15,648 bases of DNA from Deltaproteobacteria bacterium (GCA_031288745.1 JAITQT010000117.1:1-15648); one strand, 5' to 3'; positions 9,101 to 15,390 are shown, counted from the first letter of the stretch. Numbers and translations: made by a program. The notes: generated by a model from the sequence alone, not told the origin.

Positions 9101-9242
9101 CGACGGCTCCTATAAGGTTCTCGACGGCGATACTATATACGCCATTGCTAAAAAGCATAGCCTGACGGTTGAAGAGCTAAAGGCCCTTAATGGTAAAAGC
9201 GACGACATTATCAGGCCTGGTCAATCGCTAAAGGTTAGATAA
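6192..9242 (+). CDS. mltD: MltD-like lipoprotein lytic transglycosylase with eight LysM repeats
   Basis: Cleaves peptidoglycan glycan strands to 1,6-anhydro-muropeptides in the periplasm. The 1016-residue product starts with a signal peptide ending in a lipobox-like LNAC (Cys20), so it is probably anchored to the outer membrane. The SLT catalytic domain (about 116-230) has the general-acid glutamate in ALIESGF (Glu134), then SAVGPWQFISSTGRNYGL and the AAYNTGEG motif. A degenerate LysM-like stretch follows (about 275-320). Eight clear LysM repeats begin near residues 338, 453, 524, 579, 660, 747, 886 and 973, most with the V-x-SGDT core and an ALN motif, separated by Ser/Thr/Lys/Ala-rich linkers. 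LysM binds N-acetylglucosamine chains. Known MltD enzymes often have about two LysM repeats, so this one is greatly extended. The gene is single, with the opposite-strand hxs operon downstream. Confidence 0.93.
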   Translation: MKFFRLIPIIIYLTWALNACTTSPARDSTMGQQASKVAKEGRSESQKYYRLGPKFEKKLAQMVGQEFMILSGRKEDVPLELNQEVLVNLNYLLNDARGFMTRSLTRGQKYIPMMKAIFKQKGLPEDLVYMALIESGFRTDAISTASAVGPWQFISSTGRNYGLTINEWIDERMDPVKSTYAAADYLTDLHDRFNSWPLAIAAYNTGEGKIMKGMQKPEVDNYWDMAKDGFLANETKRYVPSFLAATIIAKDPSAYGLEIPSPTSDGWEEVVVPDPIDLKVAADLTNSSLERLKELNPHLKRLSTPPRESNFVLRVPEGARAEFYRLYAELPSKKKKSSFINYAAKRGESIEQIAAKHGLTTEVVREYNNLGPSAKLSRSQKLVLPSSMPQQVARAVIPQPKTQIQKIPTSSSTQMATVRVPLPVAKEASVPFEVTKRTLASSKRQAVAIDSISHRVRSGDTILSIANLYGVKSEQIKKDNKLASNSIKEGQVLTIRSNLPLTLQTEPKKSKDSWVQVAKGAPIYHTVKKGETISQIASNYSLNQEQIKTLNNLPNNTLMVGQKLRIGTGPVLDPQSSEIYVVKSGDTIGQIADRFGLRSDELRALNDLSGPTIYQGKKLMVIATDQISDSDKEPSTSQSVAQKIDPEKTQVNAKLTSSTVYEVKSGDTLGHIAQRYGLSSIDLRHLNNMDDNVIFPGQKIKVPGTDKVKPELAESSDSPASALELESAAVNKPAIQTKSAAASSSALYEVKSGDTLSLIAQRSGQKVEDLIALNDLKSNVLSIGQKIKVAKAELPKKKNSSFEAQTAVSKDIENSTLVNNIDRVAENIETAVQNQAAVREVIKENLEENVETEGQAQIEAKIEQQAQSALNSVKQENKTASTSGDLYKVQSGDTLGLIAERNGLKTDELKALNDLTGDSIMVGQNLKVSAQAQSSVNRATNTKTVAIISSKTDSTTEKIPQKNVNQSSLSDGSYKVLDGDTIYAIAKKHSLTVEELKALNGKSDDIIRPGQSLKVR

Positions 9243-9862
9243 TCTACTCACGCCAAAACTAGAGCAAAATTATGGAAAGCCCCTTAAAACTTTATCCTTC
9301 AGGGCGAGAATATAAGGCGCATTCAGGTTTTAATCTTGTTTTAATTAAATTGAAAGCCACACTCTGCCGCATCTTCCCACCAAATAATTTGAAGACCAGA
9401 GAGAGCTGTTCCATAGTTTAATTTAATTGAGGGTGTCTAGCTTGGCTCTTTGGTTTTGCGAGCTTACTCAAATTTTTTAACCATCTCTCTCAAGGCCAAT
9501 TGGATTAATGCTCTGGTGGTGTAGCTCAGGTAAAACTATTGGAAGTTAAGCTTTTATCGCTTAGCTTAATTTTCTTAAAAATAGTCCCGCTAAGCTCTGG
9601 CTACTAAGAACCTAGGAAAGAGAAAAAAATTACCCTGATTTTTTTAGCTTAAGCAAAAAAAAATTAACTCATATAATTAAATATTAAGTCGATATAGAGT
9701 TTTTTATATTTTTGAGTTTATTTTTCTAAAAACGTCTCGCCAATCGCCATATTTAAACGGTAATGCTGGCCAAAATTTTAAGCTAATCGAATAAACGGAT
9801 AAAGCCGAAAGAAATAATCTTTCGGCTTTTGAGTTTTTTGTTTAAGGAACTAGTTCAATTTC
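9243..9862. other. Convergent intergenic region between mltD and hxsA
   Basis: The two flanking genes converge here. I see no gene and no obvious dedicated mltD terminator just past its stop codon. The only clear element is the hairpin at 9801-9829. A stretch at about 9509-9525 looks like the first 15 bases of a tRNA but no D-arm, anticodon arm or T-arm follows. Confidence 0.65.
9801..9829. terminator. Terminator of the hxs operon, possibly bidirectional
   Basis: AAAGCCGAAAG (9801-9811) and CTTTCGGCTTT (9819-9829) form an 11-bp perfect stem with a 7-base loop, 34 bases beyond the hxsA stop codon. The U-tract is modest on both sides: TTTATCC on the minus strand, and TTTTGAGTTTTTT on the plus strand. 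It can therefore also stop plus-strand transcripts coming from mltD. Confidence 0.75.
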
Positions 9863-10132
9863 TCACCAACCAGAGCGATGAGAATAATGGCTTTGATGAC
9901 TCTGATGGCTTTGATGGCTTGAGTGGCTGTAATGCCAGGCCAGGCTACCAGAAATTTCGCTTTGAGACATAGCTTCGGAAAAATAGAGCTTATCGCCGCT
10001 ATTTTGATTGAGCGCAGGTTTAAACTTTTCCACCCGCGGGGGAGCTTCAGAGGCCTGGGTGGCCCCGCTTAGGCTAAGGGCCGAAGCAATAAAAGATAAA
10101 ATTAAAAAGGCCTTGTAGATCAGCTTTTTCAT
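9863..10132 (-). CDS. hxsA: His-Xaa-Ser repeat peptide HxsA, exported substrate of radical SAM maturases
   Basis: An 89-residue precursor. Residues 1-27 are a Sec-type signal peptide: MKK, a hydrophobic core, and a likely cut after ATQA (Ala27). A spacer (about 28-66) rich in charged and polar residues follows, and then seven contiguous His-Xaa-Ser triplets (67-87: HYS, HSS, HQS three times, HYS, HRS) ending in Gly-Trp. The tail is the expected site of modification by the two radical SAM proteins encoded upstream. A strong AAGGAG site (10139-10144) precedes the ATG. The gene is last in the operon, 36 bases after hxsC, and is followed by a strong hairpin. The assignment rests on the repeat plus the exact four-gene context of the known Hxs system; the nature of the mature product is unknown to me. 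There is no cysteine in the mature part, so it is not a sactipeptide or lanthipeptide. Confidence 0.9.
   Translation of the reverse strand: MKKLIYKAFLILSFIASALSLSGATQASEAPPRVEKFKPALNQNSGDKLYFSEAMSQSEISGSLAWHYSHSSHQSHQSHQSHYSHRSGW
9872..9934 (-). repeat. Seven tandem 9-bp His-Xaa-Ser codon units
   Basis: Seven units of nine bases encode the HxsA tail. His is CAT in six and CAC in one. Ser is AGC or AGT in the first five and TCT in the last two. Because AGY and TCN serine codons are not connected by one silent change, the repeat is not simply the product of recent slippage. Confidence 0.85.
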
Positions 10133-10138
10133 TTTCTG

Positions 10139-10144
10139 CTCCTT
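10139..10144 (-). promoter_or_regulatory. Strong Shine-Dalgarno site of hxsA
   Basis: AAGGAG lies six bases before the hxsA ATG. The three upstream genes of the operon have weak sites or rely on overlapping start and stop codons, so the substrate peptide is probably translated at a higher rate than its maturases. Confidence 0.7.
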
Positions 10145-10168
10145 TAAATTAAGTGGGTTTTTAAAAAA

Positions 10169-11302
10169 TTACATAACAGGAGAAATAGCCCGGCTATGTA
10201 TGGCGGAAGTGCTAAAAAAACCGCAACAATTTTCTTTTTCTTGACAAACACGACACTGACTCAAATAATTATTTTTCCAAGTTGAAATTGATTTCCTTGA
10301 ATATTTATGTATATCTTCATGACAAAGACATATTGGGGTATTATAAACCGATACGTTTAAGCCACGCTTAGTTAAGGCCAGAACTGCGTTCCTTAATTCT
10401 ATCTTGTAATCTATAGGATCCACATAAATAGAGTCTAGATTATCAATAGCCAGGCCGCAAATCTCCATAGACATCAGGGCATAGTGTATGCAAAACGGAA
10501 AATATCTATACATATGTAGAGCAAATTCATTAATACGGGTATAATTTAATTTGTTAATAACGTAACGGATCTCAATAGGAATTTTATATTGGGCCAGATT
10601 ATAAAGGCCCTCTTGAGTTTTAGCGTAACTTCCTGGCGCGCCGACAATTTTATCGTGTATTTGAGCTATATCAGAGTGCATTGAGACGCAAAAAATAACT
10701 TGGCCGTTATTGAGGGCGGCTATTTCTTTAACCAACCCTTTATCTATAAATTTTTTTGCGTTAGTTAGAACGCTTACGTGAGCGTTAGGCTGCTCGATGA
10801 GGCATCTTTCTAGTATTTTTAAAAAATTATCCTCAAATAAAGTAGGCTCCCCTCCAGTAAGGCAAATGGTTTCGACATTTTTTCCTTTTAACAAATCTAA
10901 GACCATAGAGGCTATCTTAAATAGTCTCTCGTCGCGCTCTTTAGGCGGCTGAGGACACATCAGGCACCGACAATTGCAGGCTTCAGTCAGAAGTAAGCAA
11001 TTATGATTAGAGAGGGCGGTCCATAAGACGCTAACCTCCCCGGCCCCGGTAACGGAGATAATATCTCCTTGATTTAAGGAGTCCTTATCTTGGCGACTAA
11101 TTTCCCCAGCCATCTGTGGAAGAAAAAGACTATCCTTAGGAACCTTTTCGCTTAAAAGGGCTAAGTAGCCAAGGCCATCTAAGCCCGCTTTATCGGTAAA
11201 CAATATTTTGTGGCTTCTTCGATAAAATGGCTCTTTGCGAAAGGTAAGTTCCCCAATAACTGCCTCAAAATCCTTAGAAGTGTGTGTTGTAAACTTAAGC
11301 AT
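10169..11302 (-). CDS. hxsC: His-Xaa-Ser system radical SAM protein HxsC
   Basis: A 377-residue radical S-adenosylmethionine protein thought to act on HxsA together with HxsB. The iron-sulfur/SAM cluster motif is C109-x3-C113-x2-C116 (CNCRCLMC), followed by the SAM-binding GGEP motif at 150-153 (LTGGEPTLF). The N-terminal 100 residues precede the core and are unrecognised. The C-terminus has further cysteines: Cys325 and Cys327 (CLCHEDIH) and Cys350, Cys353, Cys359 and Cys360 (CRVCQEKENCCGFF), probably ligands of an auxiliary cluster. The start overlaps the last 8 bases of hxsB and has no clear Shine-Dalgarno site, which implies translational coupling. The call as HxsC rather than HxsB rests on its shorter length and position next to HxsA. 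Confidence 0.87.
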   Translation of the reverse strand: MLKFTTHTSKDFEAVIGELTFRKEPFYRRSHKILFTDKAGLDGLGYLALLSEKVPKDSLFLPQMAGEISRQDKDSLNQGDIISVTGAGEVSVLWTALSNHNCLLLTEACNCRCLMCPQPPKERDERLFKIASMVLDLLKGKNVETICLTGGEPTLFEDNFLKILERCLIEQPNAHVSVLTNAKKFIDKGLVKEIAALNNGQVIFCVSMHSDIAQIHDKIVGAPGSYAKTQEGLYNLAQYKIPIEIRYVINKLNYTRINEFALHMYRYFPFCIHYALMSMEICGLAIDNLDSIYVDPIDYKIELRNAVLALTKRGLNVSVYNTPICLCHEDIHKYSRKSISTWKNNYLSQCRVCQEKENCCGFFSTSAIHSRAISPVM

Positions 11303-12737
11303 GAGCGTCAGTTAACTTAGAGCCGCAAATCCAACTCCAAATAATATTCTCCCTCTCTTGGGTTATATTTTCTAATAGAGAAAAAAGGTAATTAAAAATT
11401 CCTTTGTGCTTTTGGCAAAAAGGCGTGCCCTCCATCTTTCTAACCACTCGCTTCGACTCCAAATAGTTTCTAACCGGATCAGCCCCACAGTAGGCTTGAT
11501 AAACGCACCTTGAGCAGCTAGGGGTGACCTCAAGTAAGGTTTGCCGTATTATCTCTCTAAGCTTTTGGCCCCCAAAAATAGCTTTATACGAATGATGAAG
11601 GATATTTCCTAAATAAAAATGAGAATCGTTCATCCGATTTAGCATTCTAGCTTCGTCAGAGGGGTAAACCGAACCGTCGTAATCGTAAATAACGCCGCTA
11701 AGGCCCAGGCCAGCCGGCGATTGCAAATCAACGAAACCAGTGGAAAAGGGTGTTAAAATTCGTGAAAGTAAAATGGACGCGAAATGCTCGGGAAAAAAAC
11801 GGGTCTTATTAATGGAAAAAATATATTCGAGCGCCCCCGAGTAGTTCTCGACAAACTCGGCCGCCCCGTAGCCAAGCTCGTTAGCCCTTTGGGCTGCGAA
11901 ACCGTAGGGATTTAAGGCCCTAATAAAGACGCCGTTAAAGCCTAAAGCCAAATACTGATCGATAATTTGAGGTAATTTCGCTAAACTACGTTTGGTCACG
12001 GTCATTAGGGCGTCGACTGCTTCAGGGCCTATTATCTCCCGAGCTAGACTTAGGTTCTTAACAAAAAGATCATAAGCACTCCCCCCTGACCTTAACTCTC
12101 TATTTTCGTCATGAACTTCCTTAGGCCCGTCTAAAGAAGCAGAGATACAAATATTATGGTCGCGGCAGAAAATTAGCTGCTCTTTAGCGATACCCGTAAG
12201 GTTAGTGCAGAGAACGAAAGAGATCTTTTTATCTGAAGTTATCTTTTTTTCCTCGGCCCGCAAGACTGTTTGCCGGACCGCCTCCCAATTTAGAGTCGGC
12301 TCCCCGCCCTGAAATTCTATTTTTATATTTTTAGAGGGCGACTCAAAGATACTATCGACTATTTTAATGGCAATAGGCGTCGTCATATCATAGCGGCGGT
12401 CGTTTTCATAGGCGCAGGAGACCTGACAATAGCGGCAGCGTTGATTGCAGCGAAGAGTAACGACGAGCATATGAAGAGAGGTAAAATCACGTAGATAGCC
12501 TTTTCTAGAGCGATATTTAGCTGCCGTCTTTTCTATGGCAAAATCATCTCCATCATCGGCTTGAATAAAAAGGCGGCTTAAGAGATCGTAATATTGAGGG
12601 TTTTCTTCGGTTATCGAACCGGAAATCAATTCCTCAAAGCAGTTGGAAGAAACAAATATATAATCGCCACACTCATTTACCAATAGAAGGCGTCCGTCTC
12701 TAATAGGCGCAAATTGGAAGGGTAATAAGCGAGTCAT
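11295..12737 (-). CDS. hxsB: His-Xaa-Ser system radical SAM maturase HxsB
   Basis: A 480-residue radical SAM protein of the peptide-maturase type. The cluster motif is C97-x3-C101-x2-C104 (CNQRCRYC), with GGEP at 144-147. The C-terminal third looks like a SPASM-type auxiliary-cluster region: DGSVYPSDEARM near 354-365, then C408-x2-C411-x5-C417 (CSRCVYQAYCGADP) and Cys441. Such domains bind extra iron-sulfur clusters and occur in enzymes that crosslink or otherwise modify ribosomally made peptides. Residues 1-85 may form a peptide-recognition region, but I see no clear motif. The start codon overlaps the hxsD stop codon (ATGA), so translation is coupled. Which residue of HxsA it modifies is not visible from sequence. 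Confidence 0.9.
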   Translation of the reverse strand: MTRLLPFQFAPIRDGRLLLVNECGDYIFVSSNCFEELISGSITEENPQYYDLLSRLFIQADDGDDFAIEKTAAKYRSRKGYLRDFTSLHMLVVTLRCNQRCRYCQVSCAYENDRRYDMTTPIAIKIVDSIFESPSKNIKIEFQGGEPTLNWEAVRQTVLRAEEKKITSDKKISFVLCTNLTGIAKEQLIFCRDHNICISASLDGPKEVHDENRELRSGGSAYDLFVKNLSLAREIIGPEAVDALMTVTKRSLAKLPQIIDQYLALGFNGVFIRALNPYGFAAQRANELGYGAAEFVENYSGALEYIFSINKTRFFPEHFASILLSRILTPFSTGFVDLQSPAGLGLSGVIYDYDGSVYPSDEARMLNRMNDSHFYLGNILHHSYKAIFGGQKLREIIRQTLLEVTPSCSRCVYQAYCGADPVRNYLESKRVVRKMEGTPFCQKHKGIFNYLFSLLENITQERENIIWSWICGSKLTDAHA

Positions 12738-13066
12738 TGTTTATCCGATTTATCAACTTGTTTATCAAGCGGAGAAAAGGCTTGAGCAACTATGATTTCG
12801 CGAAGAGGCCCGAAACTTTTGTGTAAATCGCGCCTAACCTGCTCTTCGATTAATTCGTTACAAAAAATTGAGACTATGTCTGACCGCCCCACACCTTCCT
12901 TGGCCTTAATGGAAACCTCAACCGATTCTTCATCATACGGGCGAATGCCTACATAGTATTGATCGGTAAATCTTAAGGCCGCTGCGAAAACAGCTTCTCT
13001 TTCAAAAAACTCCTTACTCAAGACGACGAGACTTTCTTCTTCCGATATCAAAGTTACGCCTTTCAT
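12734..13066 (-). CDS. hxsD: His-Xaa-Ser system small protein HxsD
   Basis: A 110-residue, mixed alpha/beta, soluble-looking protein without signal peptide, membrane helix or metal-ligand motif. Its region around residues 70-97 (NELIEEQVRRDL, then LREIIVAQAF) matches my memory of the HxsD family, and its place at the head of the two radical SAM genes fits. A role as substrate-binding partner or chaperone for the maturases is an inference by analogy with small recognition proteins in other peptide-modification systems. The ribosome site is weak (AGG about 9 bases before ATG). It overlaps hxsB by four bases. The tail (KQVDKSDKQ) is charged and probably disordered. Confidence 0.8.
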   Translation of the reverse strand: MKGVTLISEEESLVVLSKEFFEREAVFAAALRFTDQYYVGIRPYDEESVEVSIKAKEGVGRSDIVSIFCNELIEEQVRRDLHKSFGPLREIIVAQAFSPLDKQVDKSDKQ

Positions 13067-13294
13067 ATAATTAAACCTATTTATTGATTATTATGATTTA
13101 AAAGTTTTTTTATACTTTAATCTTATCTAACGTATCTTTTATAGCCCTTCAACCTTCAAGATTTACAGCCGATAAGACATTTTTTTGGTCATAATAACCA
13201 ACTACTGTTTGCTGAGAAAAAGGAACCGCTCATAGACTTTTTTTTTGGTAAAAAATCATAGTAGCTAAATCCTTTTGGGTTTGCTCAATGAAAT

Positions 13295-13350
13295 GTGATC
13301 CAGTTTTTTCTTAAATTTTGATGGATTTCGCGCAGAAAAAAGTGAACCAC
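13295..13350. repeat. Imperfect inverted repeat, possible insertion-sequence remnant
   Basis: GTGATCCAGTTTTTTC (13295-13310) matches the reverse complement of 13335-13350 (GTGGTTCACTTTTTTC) at 13 of 16 positions, with 24 bases between. The GTGRTYCA plus T-run form resembles the multiple terminal repeats of IS21-type elements as I remember them, but no transposase fragment is next to it. Confidence 0.4.
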
Positions 13351-13564
13351 CCTGAAGGCTATGTGATTCAATACTTTCCTCTCTTTCATCAATATATCTA
13401 TTGGCCGAGTTCAATGGCTTTTACCAATAAAAAAGGGCCAGCAAAAACTAGAATCATAGAATCAAAATCACAGGTTTTTTTTTAAGGCTAAAATCACTTT
13501 TGAATTTTATCGCCTTCGGCGCACCTAGTGGTCGCCAGCAAAGCGACAATAGCTTAAATCGGCC

Positions 13565-13596
13565 AAAAAAAAATGGCCTCCACTTAAGGAGGCCAT
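13565..13596 (-). terminator. Intrinsic terminator of the hdrC-hdrB operon
   Basis: On the minus strand ATGGCCTCC (13588-13596) and GGAGGCCAT (13573-13581) form a 9-bp perfect stem with a 6-base loop, followed at once by eight U (13565-13572). It begins 35 bases past the hdrB stop codon and should insulate the downstream hxs operon. Confidence 0.9.
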
Positions 13597-13630
13597 CAAT
13601 TATTTTAATTTTTTTTAGGGATTTTTATTT

Positions 13631-14512
13631 TTAATCCCACAAGCCAATCTTTTGGAATAGGGGCTTAGGATCGATTAAATGGTACTTCCACCAATCTTGA
13701 TGATCAGAAGCCTTCTCACCTAAATAAAGGGCCATGAGCTGAGTTAGGTGAAAGATGGGTAGAGGCGTACTCATACGAGCAGATATCGCTCTCATCTCCA
13801 GGTTCATCTGGCACATAGCGCAGCTAGTAACCAAAGCGTCAGCGCCGGCCTCGTGGGCCCCGCCGATGATCTGAGTGGCCAACTCTTCGGCTATCTCGGG
13901 ATAAACAGCCGAAACAAAAGCAGAACAGCACTTATTGGGATAAGGCCAGGTAACTGGTTTAGCGCCGATTTCAATCATGATCCTTTCGACCGTATCCCTA
14001 GGCGGGCCGTTGGGCCTTAAGTGCTTAGGATACATTGCCCCGCAGCCGTAATAGACAGCGATATTAAGATCTTTTAGGGGCTTAGTGCCTTCGAAGGTCA
14101 CGCTCTTGAGCCGAGCTAGATTAAAGACGTGATGGAAAAGGTCATAGATGTTGAGGATGGGATCGTCTAGATTGAGGCGTCCGAATTGCTTTTCATACTT
14201 AGCGCGAGTCTCAGGCTCGTTAACTAGATGATAATGAGCGGTAGCCCAATTGCGGAAGCAGTTAGGACACGGGATAATGACCGGACGGCCCGTGGGGATC
14301 TTAGAGAGGTTTCTAGCGCCCATGGCCGTCGGAATCTCGTGGTTAACGGCGTGACCAGAGGATGAGCCGCAACAATTCCAGTCTTCAATCTCGTAGGCCT
14401 TAATTTTGAGCTTATCTAAAACGATCTTTAGAGGCAGATTGGATTCTTCAACGCCCGTCTTCATAGTGCAGCCGGGAAAGTAAGTGGCCTCCATTAAGTA
14501 CTCAGATGACAT
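13631..14512 (-). CDS. hdrB: Heterodisulfide reductase subunit B-like protein
   Basis: A 293-residue protein with two cysteine-rich CCG domains. Domain 1 has Cys15, Cys47-Cys48 and Cys82/Cys85 (CPNC); domain 2 has Cys157, Cys195-Cys196 and Cys231/Cys234 (CAMC). In HdrB of methanogens these ligate two noncubane [4Fe-4S] clusters where the disulfide is reduced, so the cluster ligands look complete. In bacteria such proteins reduce unknown disulfides or pass electrons to quinone or ferredoxin partners. The related SdhE/MfrE subunits of fumarate reductases have the same fold, but the adjacent HdrC-like gene favours Hdr. The AGGAGG site (14520-14525) overlaps the hdrC stop codon and supports this start. 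No hdrA is seen in the window. A 9-bp-stem terminator follows. Confidence 0.88.
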   Translation of the reverse strand: MSSEYLMEATYFPGCTMKTGVEESNLPLKIVLDKLKIKAYEIEDWNCCGSSSGHAVNHEIPTAMGARNLSKIPTGRPVIIPCPNCFRNWATAHYHLVNEPETRAKYEKQFGRLNLDDPILNIYDLFHHVFNLARLKSVTFEGTKPLKDLNIAVYYGCGAMYPKHLRPNGPPRDTVERIMIEIGAKPVTWPYPNKCCSAFVSAVYPEIAEELATQIIGGAHEAGADALVTSCAMCQMNLEMRAISARMSTPLPIFHLTQLMALYLGEKASDHQDWWKYHLIDPKPLFQKIGLWD

Positions 14513-14523
14513 GATTTCGCCTC

Positions 14524-15129
14524 CTATCTGTCACGCCAAGCGCCGGTCAAAATTTTCCGGACTTGGGATATACCCGAACTCATAAGGCGAGAGGGCAGGA
14601 GGTGAAGTTTCCTCATAAAAATCATTTTTGTACCCAAAATAGCGTCCTGCATCCAGGACTTGGGCCCTCCGCCGATGGTGTAAAGCTTATGGAGAGCCAT
14701 CATCTCGACTTTACTACAACGGCCGTGAAACCTAACTGAGGTCAGAAAAGCCTTGTGAAACTCAAAAAGAGGCTTATCGCCGATGGTCACTTTTTCAGCT
14801 AAGCACTCCTCTCGCAAGTAATCCATAACCCCGGCGATATTAATGGCCATGGGGCAAACAGCAGCGCAACTGTGGCAGCCCACGCAACGCCAGATAGTGG
14901 TGGAAGTCAAGGCTTCCTTCTTCAGTCCGAGAACGGCCAAGCGCATGATCCCGTGAGGGCCGTAATCCATGTACGGATACATGGGACAGCCGCCCGAACA
15001 ACTCATGCAAGTTAGACAAGAATTAAGATCAGTCCCGGCGATTTGGCCAACTTTTTTGGCAAACCCAAGATCCGCCTCACTCATGTCGATGGGTTCCGTA
15101 GATGAGAATTTCTTCTCTTCCTTTTCCAT
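14524..15129 (-). CDS. hdrC: Heterodisulfide reductase subunit C-like iron-sulfur protein
   Basis: A 201-residue electron-transfer protein with two ferredoxin-type [4Fe-4S] motifs: C38-x2-C41-x2-C44-x3-C48-P and C82-x2-C85-x2-C88-x3-C92-P. The region between them (YGPHGIMRLAVLGLKKEAL) and the WRCVGCHSC context match HdrC. It should pass electrons between a donor, usually HdrA flavin and clusters, and HdrB. I place the start at 15129, where AGGAG lies five bases upstream; an open frame extends 16 codons further to 15177 but without a ribosome site. The C-terminal half is soluble and basic, with no haem-binding membrane part as in HdrE or DsrM fusions. hdrB follows after 11 bases, in one operon. 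Confidence 0.88.
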   Translation of the reverse strand: MEKEEKKFSSTEPIDMSEADLGFAKKVGQIAGTDLNSCLTCMSCSGGCPMYPYMDYGPHGIMRLAVLGLKKEALTSTTIWRCVGCHSCAAVCPMAINIAGVMDYLREECLAEKVTIGDKPLFEFHKAFLTSVRFHGRCSKVEMMALHKLYTIGGGPKSWMQDAILGTKMIFMRKLHLLPSRLMSSGISQVRKILTGAWRDR

Positions 15130-15134
15130 ATATT

Positions 15135-15139
15135 CTCCT
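15135..15139 (-). promoter_or_regulatory. Ribosome site that fixes the hdrC start
   Basis: AGGAG five bases before the ATG at 15129 selects this codon over the in-frame ATG at 15177, which has no comparable site and would add a hydrophobic, unfamily-like stretch. Confidence 0.75.
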
Positions 15140-15361
15140 AAATAAAAGGGTATTGGAGCTAAAATCCAAAGTTGCACCGAGAGTATTTCGGCAAAAAAGT
15201 TAATTAACAGGCGGCCGGATTACTCATGGCACCGGAAGTTAAAGAGCCTTTAACCGAACTTATACCCTAAGGCCAACAACCTAAGAATTTTTTTATCGCT
15301 CCGGGAAACTTAGATAAATTATCACGGATTTAACTTCATGGCAATATATTTTTTTGACAAT

Positions 15362-15390
15362 AAAAAAAAAACCACGCTGGTATTACCAGC
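15362..15390 (-). terminator. Terminator-like hairpin upstream of hdrC
   Basis: On the minus strand GCTGG-TAATA-CCAGC (15376-15390) is followed, after GTGG, by nine or ten U ending near 15362. It probably ends a minus-strand transcript entering from the right and separates it from hdrCB, whose promoter would then lie between about 15180 and 15360. Confidence 0.5.

Larger units (their letters stand above)
13067..13630. other. Non-coding gap upstream of hxsD
   Basis: This gap holds the hxs promoter, the hdrB terminator (13565-13596) and an imperfect inverted repeat (13295-13350). I could not pick a convincing -35/-10 pair for hxsD; the 90 bases before it are AT-rich with several TATA-like hexamers. 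Two small hairpins (CGCC-TTC-GGCG near 13510 and GTCGC-N7-GCGAC near 13530) lie between the repeat and the terminator. A 54-codon plus-strand frame at 13321-13485 has no ribosome site and no recognisable features. Confidence 0.6.

Noticed and set aside
9509..9590. tRNA-like start (GGTGGTGTAGCTCAG)
   Set aside because: Only the first 15 bases look like a tRNA; no anticodon arm, T-loop or 3' acceptor pairing follows.
9872..9934. Possible CRISPR or microsatellite from the 9-bp repeats
   Set aside because: The repeats are in frame inside a gene with signal peptide and ribosome site and encode His-Xaa-Ser triplets with silent variation; there are no spacers.
13321..13485. 54-codon plus-strand open frame
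   Set aside because: No ribosome site, no recognisable motif, and its start overlaps the inverted repeat; too weak to call a gene.
15130..15177. Upstream ATG start for hdrC
   Set aside because: AGGAG fits the ATG at 15129; the 16 extra residues are hydrophobic and the added segment has no counterpart in HdrC.
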